Origin: Paenibacillus sp. LS1
GTDB lineage: Bacteria; Bacillota; Bacilli; Paenibacillales; Paenibacillaceae
Length of the DNA stretch: 64,000 nucleotides
Direction of reading: 5' to 3'
Assembly: GCF_026013365.1 (NCBI RefSeq)
Contig: NZ_JAPDOE010000004.1
Location: 248,001 to 312,000, forward strand
The position numbers and the translations under genes are program-made. The notes beneath the pieces are model-generated. The model ran no database searches, had not been told where the DNA came from, and worked only from the letters and a program-made list of their open reading frames with translations. The stretch's first letter is position 1. Each line of letters begins with the position of its first letter. Of the stretch, positions 7,334 through 17,657 are shown piece by piece.

Positions 7334-8893
7334 ATGACAACAACTAATAACAAACGCATGATTGAAATTTTTGATACAACGCTGCGCGATGGAGAACAGG
7401 CACCGGGAGCGAGTCTGCAACCGGAGCAAAAGATCGAACTGGCACACCAACTGGCTTCTCTGGGCATCGACGTCATTGAGCCTGGATTCCCGATCTCCAG
7501 TCCAGGTGAGTTCGCGGCGGTTCAGGCGATTTCGAGACAGTTGCAGAACGTGGAGATCTGTGGATTCGCGCGTGCGGTCAAAGGTGATATCGATGCAGCT
7601 GTTCAAGCAACAGCGGATGCAGCACGGCGCCGAATTCACCTGTTTATCTCATCCTCGGATATTCATATTGAGCATCAGCTGCGTCGTCCGCGCAGTGAAG
7701 TGGTAGCTACCGCTCATGAGATGGTATCTTATGCACGCCAGTTCACGGACATTGTAGAATTCACAGCCATGGACGCTGCCCGTACCAAGATGGATGATCT
7801 GATCGAGATGGTTGAAGTTGCAATTGAAGCAGGGGCCAGCATTATCAACCTGCCGGATACCGTGGGTTATGCTCTGCCACATGAGTATGGCGAGATGTTC
7901 CGCCGGGTACGTGAGGGTGCAAGAGGCGGCGATCAGGTTCGCTATAGTGCTCACTGTCATAATGATCTGGGCCTGGCTGTAGCCAATAGCTTGGCTGCGA
8001 TTGCCAATGGTGCTACCCAGATTGAAGTGACCATTAATGGAATCGGAGAGCGGACGGGGAACTGTGCACTGGAAGAGCTGATTATGGCGCTGGAGACTCG
8101 GGGAGATGCAATTGGAGCGACGACGAACATTAAGCTGAACCAGTTGTATGAGACCTCCCGTCAGATTAGCCGTGCGATGCACTTCCCGATTGCATATAAC
8201 AAGCCGGTGGTGGGACGTAATGCATTCCAGCATGAATCCGGCATCCATCAGGATGGTCTGCTGAAGAATCGGAGCACCTATGAGATTATGGACCCGGAAG
8301 CGCTGGGTATCCCGCGCAGCATGATTATTCTGGGCAAACACTCCGGTCGTCACGCTCTGAAGGATCGGGTTCGCAAATACGGTTTTGAGCCGGATGAGCA
8401 GCAGATGGAACAATTGTATGAGGTGTTCAAAGAAACCGCAGACCAGCAAAAAGTGGTCAGTGACGACCAGTTATTGCAGATGGTTAGCCAGACCATGAAT
8501 ATTCCTGCACAGGACTATGAACTGGTTGAATTGCAGGTGACGGCGGGTAGCATGACGGATCGAATGGCCGCCGTTCGTATTCGCACAAGCGCTGGAGAAC
8601 AGTCTTACTCTGCCGTTGGCGGGGGACCCGTGGATGCAACCATCCGTGCGATTGGTCAGAGCATTTCCGATGATATTGCATTTGTTGATATGGAGATGCA
8701 TGCCTTGAGTGGGGGAGAGGGTGCAAGTGCCGAAGCTGTAGTTACCGTGGAACGTGCAGGGCGTGAGTTCCGGGGAACGGCAACACATAATGATATCGTT
8801 ATGGCTGCCGGTCTTGCTTATGTAGCGGCGTGTAATGCTGCCGGGCTGAAGGCCGAGTCTTCCGAACATAGTGAACAAGAAGCACATGCGTAA
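7334..8893 (+). CDS. leuA: 2-isopropylmalate synthase LeuA
   Basis: A 519-residue enzyme of leucine synthesis that condenses acetyl-CoA with 2-oxoisovalerate. Visible features: the TIM-barrel start IEIFDTTLRDGEQAPG (metal Asp and the catalytic Arg), LPDTVGYALP, the metal-binding HCHNDLGLAVAN (HxH), NGIGERTGN, and GRNAFQHESGIHQDG. A C-terminal LeuA dimer/regulatory domain from about residue 385 would bind leucine for feedback inhibition. The ATG at 7334 is 9 bases past TTGGAGG; a GTG at 7289 and an ATG at 7328 are in frame but badly spaced. It stands alone, with no leuBCD, inserted between tsaD and the ABC-F gene. Control is by two tandem leucine T-boxes, with about 300 bases of leader after the second. 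Confidence 0.96.
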   Translation: MTTTNNKRMIEIFDTTLRDGEQAPGASLQPEQKIELAHQLASLGIDVIEPGFPISSPGEFAAVQAISRQLQNVEICGFARAVKGDIDAAVQATADAARRRIHLFISSSDIHIEHQLRRPRSEVVATAHEMVSYARQFTDIVEFTAMDAARTKMDDLIEMVEVAIEAGASIINLPDTVGYALPHEYGEMFRRVREGARGGDQVRYSAHCHNDLGLAVANSLAAIANGATQIEVTINGIGERTGNCALEELIMALETRGDAIGATTNIKLNQLYETSRQISRAMHFPIAYNKPVVGRNAFQHESGIHQDGLLKNRSTYEIMDPEALGIPRSMIILGKHSGRHALKDRVRKYGFEPDEQQMEQLYEVFKETADQQKVVSDDQLLQMVSQTMNIPAQDYELVELQVTAGSMTDRMAAVRIRTSAGEQSYSAVGGGPVDATIRAIGQSISDDIAFVDMEMHALSGGEGASAEAVVTVERAGREFRGTATHNDIVMAAGLAYVAACNAAGLKAESSEHSEQEAHA

Positions 8894-8982
8894 AACATCT
8901 TGATCAGATTGCATCTATAGCGGCAATAGTAGCAATTGCAATTCGATGTAAATAGGCATGGAATATAGGAAATAAACATCGG

Positions 8983-9016
8983 GCAGGCCTTGAACGACAA
9001 AGGTCTGCTTTTGTCT
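8983..9016 (+). terminator. Rho-independent terminator of leuA
   Basis: GCAGGCCTT-gaacgac-AAGGTCTGC is followed by TTTTGTCTT, 90 bases past the leuA stop. Confidence 0.8.
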
Positions 9017-9072
9017 TATTATGGAGGAACATTGAAGAGTGGGAGAATGCATTTGTCAAGGTGTGACTATAG

Positions 9073-9300
9073 TTATCCACATATCCAGTGTAATTTGTGG
9101 GTAACTACCGCAAAGTCAAACCAGTATAGTTTTCGAAACGAAAAGGGTTTAGGGGATAAAATGACTCCTTACTATCCACAAATTTGTGGATAAAGTGGAT
9201 AACTTAGTGGATAAATATGGTTTTTGTGTGTAAAAGGCTATTCTACCGCTGTATAATTAAGCTTATTAATGTGCTTGCTATCTTGCTTTCTTGTGGATAA
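9073..9300. promoter_or_regulatory. Cluster of seven DnaA boxes
   Basis: Boxes compared with TTATCCACA: exact at 9073-9081 (+), 9185-9193 (-) and 9292-9300 (-). Single mismatches are at 9096-9104 (-), 9172-9180 (+), 9194-9202 (-) and 9206-9214 (-). The pair at 9172/9185 forms a palindrome (TATCCACAAA and its complement), and the boxes at 9185, 9194 and 9206 run in the same direction almost head to tail. No convincing gene lies in 9017-9452. B. subtilis has intergenic DnaA box clusters that restrain replication initiation and control nearby genes. The cluster could equally be a DnaA-controlled promoter region. Confidence 0.75.
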
Positions 9301-9452
9301 GTGTGAGGAAAAGGGGGATAAAACTATTTCTCTTCATTCGAGTAAATTTGACAAAAGTCAAAACAGCTCCCCTAACTTCCGTATGTCAGAGTTCAATCTC
9401 AAGGAACATATAGAACATAAGGTGCCGAGCTTCAATACTCATCCTCAACACA

Positions 9453-9481
9453 CAAAAAGCTGATCCCAATAAGGAATCAGC
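9453..9481 (-). terminator. Rho-independent terminator of the ABC-F gene
   Basis: On the minus strand GCTGATTCC-ttatt-GGGATCAGC is followed by TTTTTGTG, about 60 bases past the ABC-F stop codon. Confidence 0.85.
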
Positions 9482-9544
9482 CGGTGGTACAACTATACTT
9501 GTATGGACGCGATCAAGTCATGGTCTGAGTCTCTACTATTCGTA

Positions 9545-11503
9545 CTACTCCATGGCTAGTTCTTCCCATTCTTCGTATGCCTTGGTGAGTTGTGTCTTGT
9601 GCTCCTCCGACTGTTGTTGGAGTTCTTGCAGCTTCATATAATCCTGATAGATTTCAGGTAGAGCCATCTGTGCCTCAAGCTCTGTAATCTTCGTTTCCAA
9701 CTCCGCAATCTGCTGTTCCAGAGCTTCCTGCTTGCGTTGACGGTTACGCTCTTCACGCTTCGCCTGTTTTTCCGCTTCGAATGAAGCAGCTCCGGATTTT
9801 TCGGTTGTGGATGTACTCAGATCGGATTTGGACGAGTTCTTGGACGAAGCCTGACGTGCCTCAGCAGCTTCGCGTGCGATGTCCTCAAGCTCCTGTTTCT
9901 TCTCCACATAATCATCATAATTTCCGAGATAGTGTTCCGTTCCACCTGGATGAAGCTCGACAATCCGTTCAGCCATTTTGTTGAGGAAGTACCGGTCATG
10001 GGAGATGAACAGCAGGGTGCCTTCATAATCCATTAATGCAGCTTCCAGCACTTCTTTGGCAAACAGGTCGAGATGGTTCGTAGGCTCATCCAGAATGAGC
10101 ATGTTGGCTTCCTTCAGCATCAACTTGGAGAGAGATACACGTGCTTTCTCGCCGCCGCTGAGGGAAGAAATCTTCTTGAGCACATCGTCACCGCTGAACA
10201 AAAAGTTACCCAGTACGGTCCGAATGCGTGCTTCTTCCATCCCGGGATAGGCACTCCACAGCTCTTCCAGAACCGTGTTGGACGGATTGAGCCCAGTCTG
10301 TTCCTGATCATAATAGCCAATCTGTACTTTCGTTCCCCATTGGATCTCCCCGGTTACCGGACGTAAACTTCCGGTGAGACACTTCAGCATGGTGGATTTA
10401 CCAATACCGTTTGGACCAATTAGGGCAACGGTTTCCCCGCGCCGCAGATCAAAGGATGCATTACGGAACAATGGAGAAGCCTCGTCATAAGCGACAGACA
10501 GCTGATCCACACGAAGCACTTCCTTGCCGGACATAACGGCTGTTTCGAAGGAAAAGTGGGCTTTTTTCAGATCACCCATCGGTTTATCGAGGCGCTCCAT
10601 TTTGTCGAGGGCCTTGCGGCGGCTTTGAGCCCGTTTGGTCGTCGAGGCACGCACGATATTTTTCTGGACAAAATCTTCCATCTTGGATATTTCACCTTGT
10701 TGTTTCTCATATTGCTTCATCTGAGTTTCATACTCGGCAGCTTTGAGTTCCATATAACGGCTGTAATTGCCCGTATATTTTTTGGAGCGGTGACGTTCGA
10801 TCTCCACGATGGTCGTTACGAGTCGATCCAGGAAGTACCGGTCATGGGATACCACGAGCAGTGCGCCTGAATACCCTCTCAGATAATCTTCCAACCATGT
10901 AAGGGTGGCGATATCGAGATAGTTGGTAGGCTCGTCCAGCATGAGCAGATCGGGCGCCTGAAGCAAAATACGAGCAAGCGCAAGGCGTGTCTTCTGCCCA
11001 CCGCTCAAGGTGGCAATAGGGGTATCTGGCGAAAATTCGCCGAATCCCATCCCGTGCAGTACACTGCGAATGCGAGTTTCCATCTCGTAGCCACCATGGT
11101 CCTTGAACCAGTCGGAGCGTTTCGCATAACGTTCCAGCAGGTCAGCATATTTTTTCTCGTCTTCCATCTGGGCAGGGTCGGCAATGTCGCGTTCCATCTG
11201 ACGCAAATCTGCTTCAGCCTGTGTCAGGTGAGCGAAAACGTTCATCATTTCTTCCCAGATGTTACGGTCGGATTGCAGCCCGCTATTCTGAGCCAGGTAA
11301 CCGAGCGTCGTTTCTTTGGATTTGAATATCTGTCCTCCGTCATAAGACATTTCACCCGCCACAATTTTGAGCAAAGTGGATTTCCCTGCACCGTTTACAC
11401 CAACGAGGCCGATGCGCTCGCGTTCTAATATTTGTAAGTTCACGCCGTCCAGGATTGGATCGACACCAAAACGTTTGATAATTCCGGATACTTGCAGCAG
11501 CAT
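9545..11503 (-). CDS. ABC-F family ATPase (YdiF-like)
   Basis: A 652-residue soluble protein with two ABC ATPase modules and no membrane segment. Walker A motifs are GVNGAGKST (about residue 35) and GPNGIGKST (about 355). Signatures are LSGGQKTRLALAR and LSGGEKARVSLSK, with Walker B MLDEPTNYLD and ILDEPTNHLD. A charged interdomain linker (about 235-300) and a C-terminal coiled coil rich in Glu, Gln and Lys (about 540-650) complete the YdiF/Uup-like layout. ABC-F proteins act in trans on the ribosome, as translation factors or antibiotic-protection factors. The start was set at the ATG preceded by GGAGGAAC; an upstream in-frame ATG overlaps that ribosome site. YdiF occupies the same place in B. 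subtilis between the t6A genes and moaC, but there it is on the same strand. Substrate and exact role cannot be read from sequence. Confidence 0.9.
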   Translation of the reverse strand: MLLQVSGIIKRFGVDPILDGVNLQILERERIGLVGVNGAGKSTLLKIVAGEMSYDGGQIFKSKETTLGYLAQNSGLQSDRNIWEEMMNVFAHLTQAEADLRQMERDIADPAQMEDEKKYADLLERYAKRSDWFKDHGGYEMETRIRSVLHGMGFGEFSPDTPIATLSGGQKTRLALARILLQAPDLLMLDEPTNYLDIATLTWLEDYLRGYSGALLVVSHDRYFLDRLVTTIVEIERHRSKKYTGNYSRYMELKAAEYETQMKQYEKQQGEISKMEDFVQKNIVRASTTKRAQSRRKALDKMERLDKPMGDLKKAHFSFETAVMSGKEVLRVDQLSVAYDEASPLFRNASFDLRRGETVALIGPNGIGKSTMLKCLTGSLRPVTGEIQWGTKVQIGYYDQEQTGLNPSNTVLEELWSAYPGMEEARIRTVLGNFLFSGDDVLKKISSLSGGEKARVSLSKLMLKEANMLILDEPTNHLDLFAKEVLEAALMDYEGTLLFISHDRYFLNKMAERIVELHPGGTEHYLGNYDDYVEKKQELEDIAREAAEARQASSKNSSKSDLSTSTTEKSGAASFEAEKQAKREERNRQRKQEALEQQIAELETKITELEAQMALPEIYQDYMKLQELQQQSEEHKTQLTKAYEEWEELAME

Positions 11504-11782
11504 AAAATTAAGTTCCTCCATAGGTCCAGTTCTTGATATGACAACTATATCCCAGTTTACATGAAATACAGAGCAATTGCACCGATTGGGAACGCATGGG
11601 GTATGTAGTCTTTTTGATCAATCAATGATAAACTGAAAGAAGGCATGTTATTACATGAGGATTTTGCAGAAAATGAATCATTTTAACCATTTCAACAAGA
11701 TGACATCTGGTCATAACATATAAAATGTTTTCAATTAGAGCTTTTTTCTACCTTCCCTATCAACAGGAGGTTATTCAAGGAT

Positions 11783-12421
11783 ATGCAGGATCATGCGGAA
11801 CTGAAGAGCCAGCTTCGATCCAGACTGAGACAGAGCCGCGATCTGATGGATGCGAGCATGCGTCAGCAGGCAATGACTAAGATTAATGCTGGAATGAAGC
11901 GTGAGCTGGAGCGCCTTAGACAGGACAAGCGGAAGGTCGTGAACAGACCATTCGTCATATTCAGTTATTTGTCCTATGGAAGCGAAGCATCCACAGCGTT
12001 TCTGTTTCAAGAGGGCTGGAACCATGGAGATGTGATGTTAGCACCGAAGGTATTGGCAAATCCACCACGAATGGAACTGAGGCAAGTAACCGGAGAACAG
12101 GATTTGGAGCCAGGCATATGGGGCATACCAGAACCCAAGGTTTCCTGTGAAGTTCTTTCACCTGAAGATTGGCCTGATATCGATCTCGTTCTGGTACCTG
12201 GGCTTGGTTATGATCTACATGGAGGGCGCATTGGTTATGGTGGCGGTTATTATGACCGTTTTGCCGAGACGCTTGCAGCACAATGTGCGATGACGGACAA
12301 GAAACCGTTGATGGCTGCAATGGTATTGCCGGGTCAGCTACAGGATGAGATTCCGATGGACCTGCTCGATCTGCGGATTGATCTGTTGATAACAACCGAA
12401 GGTATATTACATATCGAATAA
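11783..12421 (+). CDS. 5-formyltetrahydrofolate cyclo-ligase
   Basis: A 212-residue 5-FTHF cyclo-ligase, which converts 5-formyl-THF plus ATP to 5,10-methenyl-THF in the cytoplasm. The N-terminal Lys/Arg-rich helix (KSQLRSRLRQSRD) and the family signature VPGLGYDLHGGRIGYGGGYYDR-like segment near residues 147-168 (GRIGYGGGYYDR) are clear. The start follows AGGAGG at 11766. It heads a probable operon with moaC (15-base gap) and the MogA-like gene. The 280 bases upstream, shared with the divergent ABC-F gene, contain no other coding sequence. Confidence 0.93.
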   Translation: MQDHAELKSQLRSRLRQSRDLMDASMRQQAMTKINAGMKRELERLRQDKRKVVNRPFVIFSYLSYGSEASTAFLFQEGWNHGDVMLAPKVLANPPRMELRQVTGEQDLEPGIWGIPEPKVSCEVLSPEDWPDIDLVLVPGLGYDLHGGRIGYGGGYYDRFAETLAAQCAMTDKKPLMAAMVLPGQLQDEIPMDLLDLRIDLLITTEGILHIE

Positions 12422-12436
12422 AGGGTTGTGATGTGA

Positions 12437-12940
12437 TTGAGTTCAGAAGCGAATAACGGCCAGGCTTCCGGTGGAAAACTGACCCATTTTAATGAACAGG
12501 GGCGGGCCCGGATGGTTGATATTTCGGGTAAGGAAATTACCGTACGTACGGCTGTGGCCGTAACGAAAGTGACGATGAATCCAGATACACTGGAAGCTAT
12601 TCGTGAGGGCCGAATCGGCAAAGGTGATGTTCTGGCTGTGGCTCAGATTGCCGGGATTCAAGGCGCAAAGAAAACGTCGGACTGGATTCCGATGTGCCAT
12701 CCGCTGGCACTGACGGGTGTGGATATTCGTTTTCATGATAACGGAGTGGATGAATTGCACATTGAAGTCACTGTCAAAACCGAAGGCAAAACGGGTGTTG
12801 AGATGGAGGCGCTCACGGCTGCCTCGGCTGCAGCACTGACGGTCTATGACATGTGCAAGGCGATGCAAAAAGATATGATTATCGGTCCAACCATGCTGAA
12901 TTCCAAGAGTGGTGGCAAAAACGGCGATTACAGCCGATAA
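12437..12940 (+). CDS. moaC: Cyclic pyranopterin monophosphate synthase MoaC
   Basis: A 167-residue MoaC that, with MoaA, makes cyclic pyranopterin monophosphate, the first intermediate of molybdenum cofactor. The motifs [31 protein letters not shown] and [12 protein letters not shown] are characteristic, and the catalytic Lys and His region is intact. The start is an unusual TTG, because nearby ATG and GTG codons run into stops; AAGGG lies 11 bases upstream. It is flanked by the folate ligase and a MogA/MoaB-like gene in the conserved Firmicute order. Confidence 0.94.
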   Translation: MSSEANNGQASGGKLTHFNEQGRARMVDISGKEITVRTAVAVTKVTMNPDTLEAIREGRIGKGDVLAVAQIAGIQGAKKTSDWIPMCHPLALTGVDIRFHDNGVDELHIEVTVKTEGKTGVEMEALTAASAAALTVYDMCKAMQKDMIIGPTMLNSKSGGKNGDYSR

Positions 12941-12977
12941 GCAATATTTATTTTCATAGAGGAGAAGGGTGATCTTT

Positions 12978-13463
12978 ATGGTGTGGAGAACAGCAATCCT
13001 GACAGCCAGCGACAAAGGAGCCCGCGGGGAACGTGAGGATACGAGTGCACAAGTCATTCGGGAACTGGTGGAAGAAGAGCTGGGTGGTCAAATCGTGGAG
13101 TATCGCATCGTTCCAGATGAACCCGATGAGATTATTGCGGCTTTGATTGAGATGACGGATTATTTTCACGCCGATCTGGTGCTGACTACCGGTGGTACGG
13201 AGCTGGCCATTCGTGATATTACTCCGGAGGCGACCCGGCGCGTGATTGAACGGGAAGTTCCCGGGATGGCAGAGGCCATGAGATACAGTGTAATGAGCAA
13301 AAATCGTTCTGCAATGCTGTTCCGTGGTGTATGTGGTATTCGTGGACGCACGCTGATTGTCAATCTGCCAGGTACACCGAAGGGTGTGCATGAACATCTG
13401 GCTGCCATTATGGATCAGCTTCCAGAAGCGTTGCTGATGGTTACGGGGCAGTTCAAGCAATAA
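12978..13463 (+). CDS. MogA/MoaB-family molybdopterin adenylyltransferase
   Basis: A 161-residue single-domain MoCF_biosynth protein. LTTGGTELAIRDITPEAT is the molybdopterin-binding TTGGTG-type loop, NLPGTPKGVHEHL is the second conserved loop, and SDKGARGEREDTS near the N-terminus is typical. Family members adenylylate molybdopterin before metal insertion. Distinguishing MogA from MoaB is not possible by eye. The ATG at 12978 follows GGAGAAGGG with normal spacing; a GTG at 12969 is embedded in that site. It lies 37 bases after moaC, in the same transcription unit. Confidence 0.9.
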   Translation: MVWRTAILTASDKGARGEREDTSAQVIRELVEEELGGQIVEYRIVPDEPDEIIAALIEMTDYFHADLVLTTGGTELAIRDITPEATRRVIEREVPGMAEAMRYSVMSKNRSAMLFRGVCGIRGRTLIVNLPGTPKGVHEHLAAIMDQLPEALLMVTGQFKQ

Positions 13464-13632
13464 GCGGGTACGGACTCTCGGGTATGATATCTCTTATTTG
13501 CGAATATTGCGGGTTATGTAAGTGGTTACATCTGTGGTATGATGGGCTTAAATTAAGAACGCAGCAGAGACATCTATGACCGTATGGCAGAATATGCGCA
13601 TCTCTGAACCTTGAAGACGAGGAGGAATATCA

Positions 13633-13881
13633 ATGTTTAGTTCCATTGGACCAACGGGTTTTATTTTGCTGGCCGTGATTGCATTGTTGTTGTTTGGACC
13701 CAACAAACTTCCGGAACTGGGACGTGCAGTTGGGCGTACCTTCCGTGAATTCAAAGAGGGCGCTCGCGAGATTATCTCTGAGGATGACTCCTCCAATCGC
13801 AAAGAGCAGGAGAAAGCGAAACCGCTGGCGGCTGAGAGCACACCTGCAGACAAGCCTGCTGATAAACGCCTGCCGGAATAA
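13633..13881 (+). CDS. tatA: Twin-arginine translocase subunit TatA
   Basis: An 82-residue TatA/E protein with one N-terminal membrane segment (about residues 5-21), the hinge FGPNKLPELGRAVGRTFREFK and an amphipathic helix, then a charged, Pro/Ala/Lys-rich tail. TatA oligomers form the protein-conducting element for folded substrates with RR signal peptides. GAGGAGGAAT is the ribosome site. It is followed by a hairpin with a T-run before tatC, which suggests more tatA than tatC mRNA. No third tatB-like gene is present, as in other Firmicutes. Confidence 0.94.
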   Translation: MFSSIGPTGFILLAVIALLLFGPNKLPELGRAVGRTFREFKEGAREIISEDDSSNRKEQEKAKPLAAESTPADKPADKRLPE

Positions 13882-13905
13882 TCTTGACGGCAATGAAAGA
13901 GAAAT

Positions 13906-13934
13906 CCCTTCCTGCCGGAAGGGTTTTGTATTTT
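13906..13934 (+). terminator. Intercistronic terminator/attenuator between tatA and tatC
   Basis: CCCTTCC-tgcc-GGAAGGG is followed by TTTTGTATTTT. It sits 24 bases after the tatA stop and about 25 bases before the tatC start, so partial termination would lower tatC relative to tatA. Confidence 0.75.
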
Positions 13935-13959
13935 AAGCTGGCAATAATGGGGGGCAGGC

Positions 13960-14742
13960 ATGACGCAGCAAATGGAAGAAATGTCGATTACGGAACATCT
14001 GAGCGAGCTGCGGAAGCGGCTGATCTACGTTTTAAGCATTTTTGTGCTGGGACTGATTGCAGGATTTTTTGTGGCGGACCCGGTATATCAATATCTGACG
14101 AAGTCAGAGTCGGCAAAAGGTTTTGTATTGCATGCCTTCTCGTTCTGGGACGGGATTGGCATCTACATGAAGATTGCTGGTTTGTTTTCACTTATCATTA
14201 CGCTGCCGTTTACGGTGTATCAGATCTGGAAGTTTGTTAGTCCAGGGCTAAAGCCGCGCGAACGAAAAGCTACGCTGAAGTATGTGCCTTATGTATTTCT
14301 GTTATTTCTTATAGGAATGGCTTTCTCGTATTATGTTATTTTTCCGATGGCACTCGCCTTCACGACAGCGATTACGGAGAAGATGGGGCTGGTAGAGACC
14401 TACGGGATGAAACAGTATTTCAGCTTCCTTTTTGGCATTGTGTTGCCTGTGTCCCTATTATTTGAACTTCCTTTACTTATTATGTTTCTGACAGGACTGC
14501 GGATACTGAATCCAATTCGTCTTCGCAAAATGCGCAGAGTCTCTTATTTTGTCTTGATCTTCATTGCAGTGGTCATTACACCTCCAGATTTCATATCCGA
14601 TCTTCTGGTGATGATTCCCTTACTGCTGTTATATGAGATCAGTGTGCTTCTATCCGCAATCGTATATCGAAAGCAGCTTGCCGCCGATCAAGAGATCGAA
14701 TCCCGTTATGTTCGTGCCGAGGATAAGCAACATGCGGGCTGA
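13960..14742 (+). CDS. tatC: Sec-independent protein translocase TatC
   Basis: A 260-residue polytopic membrane protein with six predicted segments, the receptor for twin-arginine signal peptides. The N-terminal cytoplasmic motif SITEHLSELRKRL (the HLxELRxR signature with the Glu that contacts the signal peptide) and FVSPGLKPRERK in the first cytoplasmic loop are clear. VVITPPDFISDLLVMIPLL is the conserved last part. Ribosome site GGGGGGCAGGC. It forms a TatAC minimal system with the upstream tatA. The tail (residues about 240-260) is charged and cytoplasmic. Confidence 0.96.
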   Translation: MTQQMEEMSITEHLSELRKRLIYVLSIFVLGLIAGFFVADPVYQYLTKSESAKGFVLHAFSFWDGIGIYMKIAGLFSLIITLPFTVYQIWKFVSPGLKPRERKATLKYVPYVFLLFLIGMAFSYYVIFPMALAFTTAITEKMGLVETYGMKQYFSFLFGIVLPVSLLFELPLLIMFLTGLRILNPIRLRKMRRVSYFVLIFIAVVITPPDFISDLLVMIPLLLLYEISVLLSAIVYRKQLAADQEIESRYVRAEDKQHAG

Positions 14743-14762
14743 ATGAGGATAAGCTGTAATGT

Positions 14763-14802
14763 GCCCGGAAAAGACGGTCTGTTCTTATCCGGGCTATTTC
14801 TG
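14763..14802 (+). terminator. Weak terminator-like hairpin after tatC
   Basis: GCCCGGA and TCCGGGC arms enclose a smaller AGAC/GTCT helix, followed by a poor T-tract (TATTTCTGT). The position fits a tatC transcript end, but the weak tail leaves doubt. The remaining sequence to the groE promoter (14803-15016) shows nothing recognisable. Confidence 0.45.
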
Positions 14803-15016
14803 TAGACTGCCCACACACAAGGCAGGACAAGCAGGCATAATATGTTCAGCAATGGATACAATGGGAAAGGGAATGTCTGCTAACGTTGCAGAAGGGCTCA
14901 AGAATTTCGTAGAATAAGAGTAGCGAGTTGCAACATTTATCCAGGCACATCGGGCGTTATTTGGTTGTGTTGGTGTAAATTCAACGTAAATTCTCGCAGG
15001 AATTCGTCAAAAGGAC

Positions 15017-15045
15017 TTGAAATCATGCTTCAAGTTGAGTATCAT
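15017..15045 (+). promoter_or_regulatory. Sigma-A promoter of groESL
   Basis: TTGAAA (15017-15022), a 17-base spacer and TATCAT (15040-15045) place the start of transcription just before the CIRCE element. Confidence 0.8.
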
Positions 15046-15056
15046 AAAGTTGGTTG

Positions 15057-15083
15057 TTAGCACTGAACACTGTCGAGTGCTAA
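15057..15083. promoter_or_regulatory. CIRCE operator (HrcA binding site)
   Basis: TTAGCACTG-N9-GAGTGCTAA matches the CIRCE consensus (TTAGCACTC-N9-GAGTGCTAA) with one mismatch. It lies just downstream of the -10 element and 60 bases before groES, the standard arrangement for HrcA repression. Confidence 0.95.
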
Positions 15084-15142
15084 TACATATGGCTACAACC
15101 TACAATGTAACGTTATATAATTTCAAAAGGAGGCTATTTTTC

Positions 15143-15424
15143 ATGATCAGACCTTTAGGTGAACGCGTATTGGTAGAACCATTGGAGCAAGAGCAAACAA
15201 CTTCTTTCGGGATCGTACTCCCGGACTCCGCCAAAGAAAAACCGCAAGAGGGTAAAATCATTGCAGTTGGTGCAGGAGTATTGAAAGACGGCGTACGTGT
15301 GGCTCTGGAAGTGAAAGAAGGAGATCGCGTTATTTTCTCCAAATATGCCGGTACAGAAATCAAATTCGAAGGTAAAGAATATTTGATTATGAAAGAAAGC
15401 GATATTCACGCGATTCTCGACTAA
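15143..15424 (+). CDS. groES: Co-chaperonin GroES
   Basis: A 93-residue Hsp10: [18 protein letters not shown] at the start, the mobile loop [14 protein letters not shown] that docks on Gro[12 protein letters not shown] and a C-terminal [13 protein letters not shown]. GroES heptamers cap GroEL and enclose folding substrates in the cytoplasm. AAAGGAGGC precedes the ATG. It is the first gene of the groESL operon, under the CIRCE element, with a 73-base gap to groEL. Confidence 0.97.
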   Translation: MIRPLGERVLVEPLEQEQTTSFGIVLPDSAKEKPQEGKIIAVGAGVLKDGVRVALEVKEGDRVIFSKYAGTEIKFEGKEYLIMKESDIHAILD

Positions 15425-15482
15425 TTCAAATTTAATCGGATAACCGAACCATATAGCAATACCATTTTCCAACAAAAACTAG

Positions 15483-17132
<1,650 letters not shown>

Positions 17133-17171
17133 TAAAGGTGTAAAAACCTTTGTAATGCCGATTAGATGAAA

Positions 17172-17197
17172 GGCTCCCGAGAGGGAGTCTTTTTTTA
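17172..17197 (+). terminator. Rho-independent terminator of groESL
   Basis: GGCTCCC-gaga-GGGAGTC is followed by TTTTTTT, 40 bases past groEL. The same hairpin sequence recurs at 17634. Confidence 0.92.
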
Positions 17198-17316
17198 TAT
17201 AATTATATTAAGGTGCTCTGAGTAGGAAGCACTGAGATTGAAACCTTGTTTCTATGATTTCGAATGTACAGTGATACATAGACAGGTTATGAGTAACGAC
17301 TTGAGGAGGAAATGAA

Positions 17317-17553
17317 TTGAGAAAGGGTACGAAGTGGGTATTATGGATTCTGGGCTTGATGCTCGCTGCAATTTTTATTAACTTCTATATGAATCTATAT
17401 AGCTTCGCTTATGCGCTGATTACCGTGCTGTTACTTGCCTTTATGGGATGGGGATTCTTAGCAAAATTAAAGAACGACGTTCGTCAGCATGAAGATTATC
17501 ATAGAAGAGAGCATCAGTCTGCGAACGATGACATCGATAGATACACCAGGTAA
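17317..17553 (+). CDS. Small membrane protein of unknown function
   Basis: A 78-residue protein with two hydrophobic segments (about residues 7-25 and 30-50) and a hydrophilic, His/Arg/Asp-rich C-terminal tail. The start is TTG: GAGGAGG is 10 bases upstream, and the preceding ATG is closed by a stop after two codons. I do not recognise a family. It lies alone between two terminators of identical hairpin sequence, after groEL and after itself, so it is an independent unit. The Firmicute ydiK-like genes that often sit near groESL are also small membrane proteins, but no specific match is claimed. Confidence 0.65.
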   Translation: MRKGTKWVLWILGLMLAAIFINFYMNLYSFAYALITVLLLAFMGWGFLAKLKNDVRQHEDYHRREHQSANDDIDRYTR

Positions 17554-17633
17554 TAACTAACTAACGAACAAAAGAACATATCATACTTAGGATCAAAGTT
17601 AAGTTACATGCAACCTACGCTGCAATAAGTAAT

Positions 17634-17657
17634 GGCTCCCGAGAGGGAGTCTTTTTA
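17634..17657 (+). terminator. Rho-independent terminator after the 78-residue membrane protein
   Basis: GGCTCCC-gaga-GGGAGTC then TTTTT. The hairpin bases are identical to those of the groEL terminator at 17172, suggesting local duplication or gene conversion. Confidence 0.85.

Noticed and set aside
8990-9193. 67-codon frame over the DnaA-box region
   Set aside because: It overlaps the leuA terminator, has no good ribosome site and its sequence is explained by the DnaA boxes.
9073-9300. Chromosomal replication origin
   Set aside because: DnaA boxes are clustered, but there is no dnaA, dnaN or rpmH nearby and no clear AT-rich unwinding element, so a regulatory cluster is more likely than oriC.
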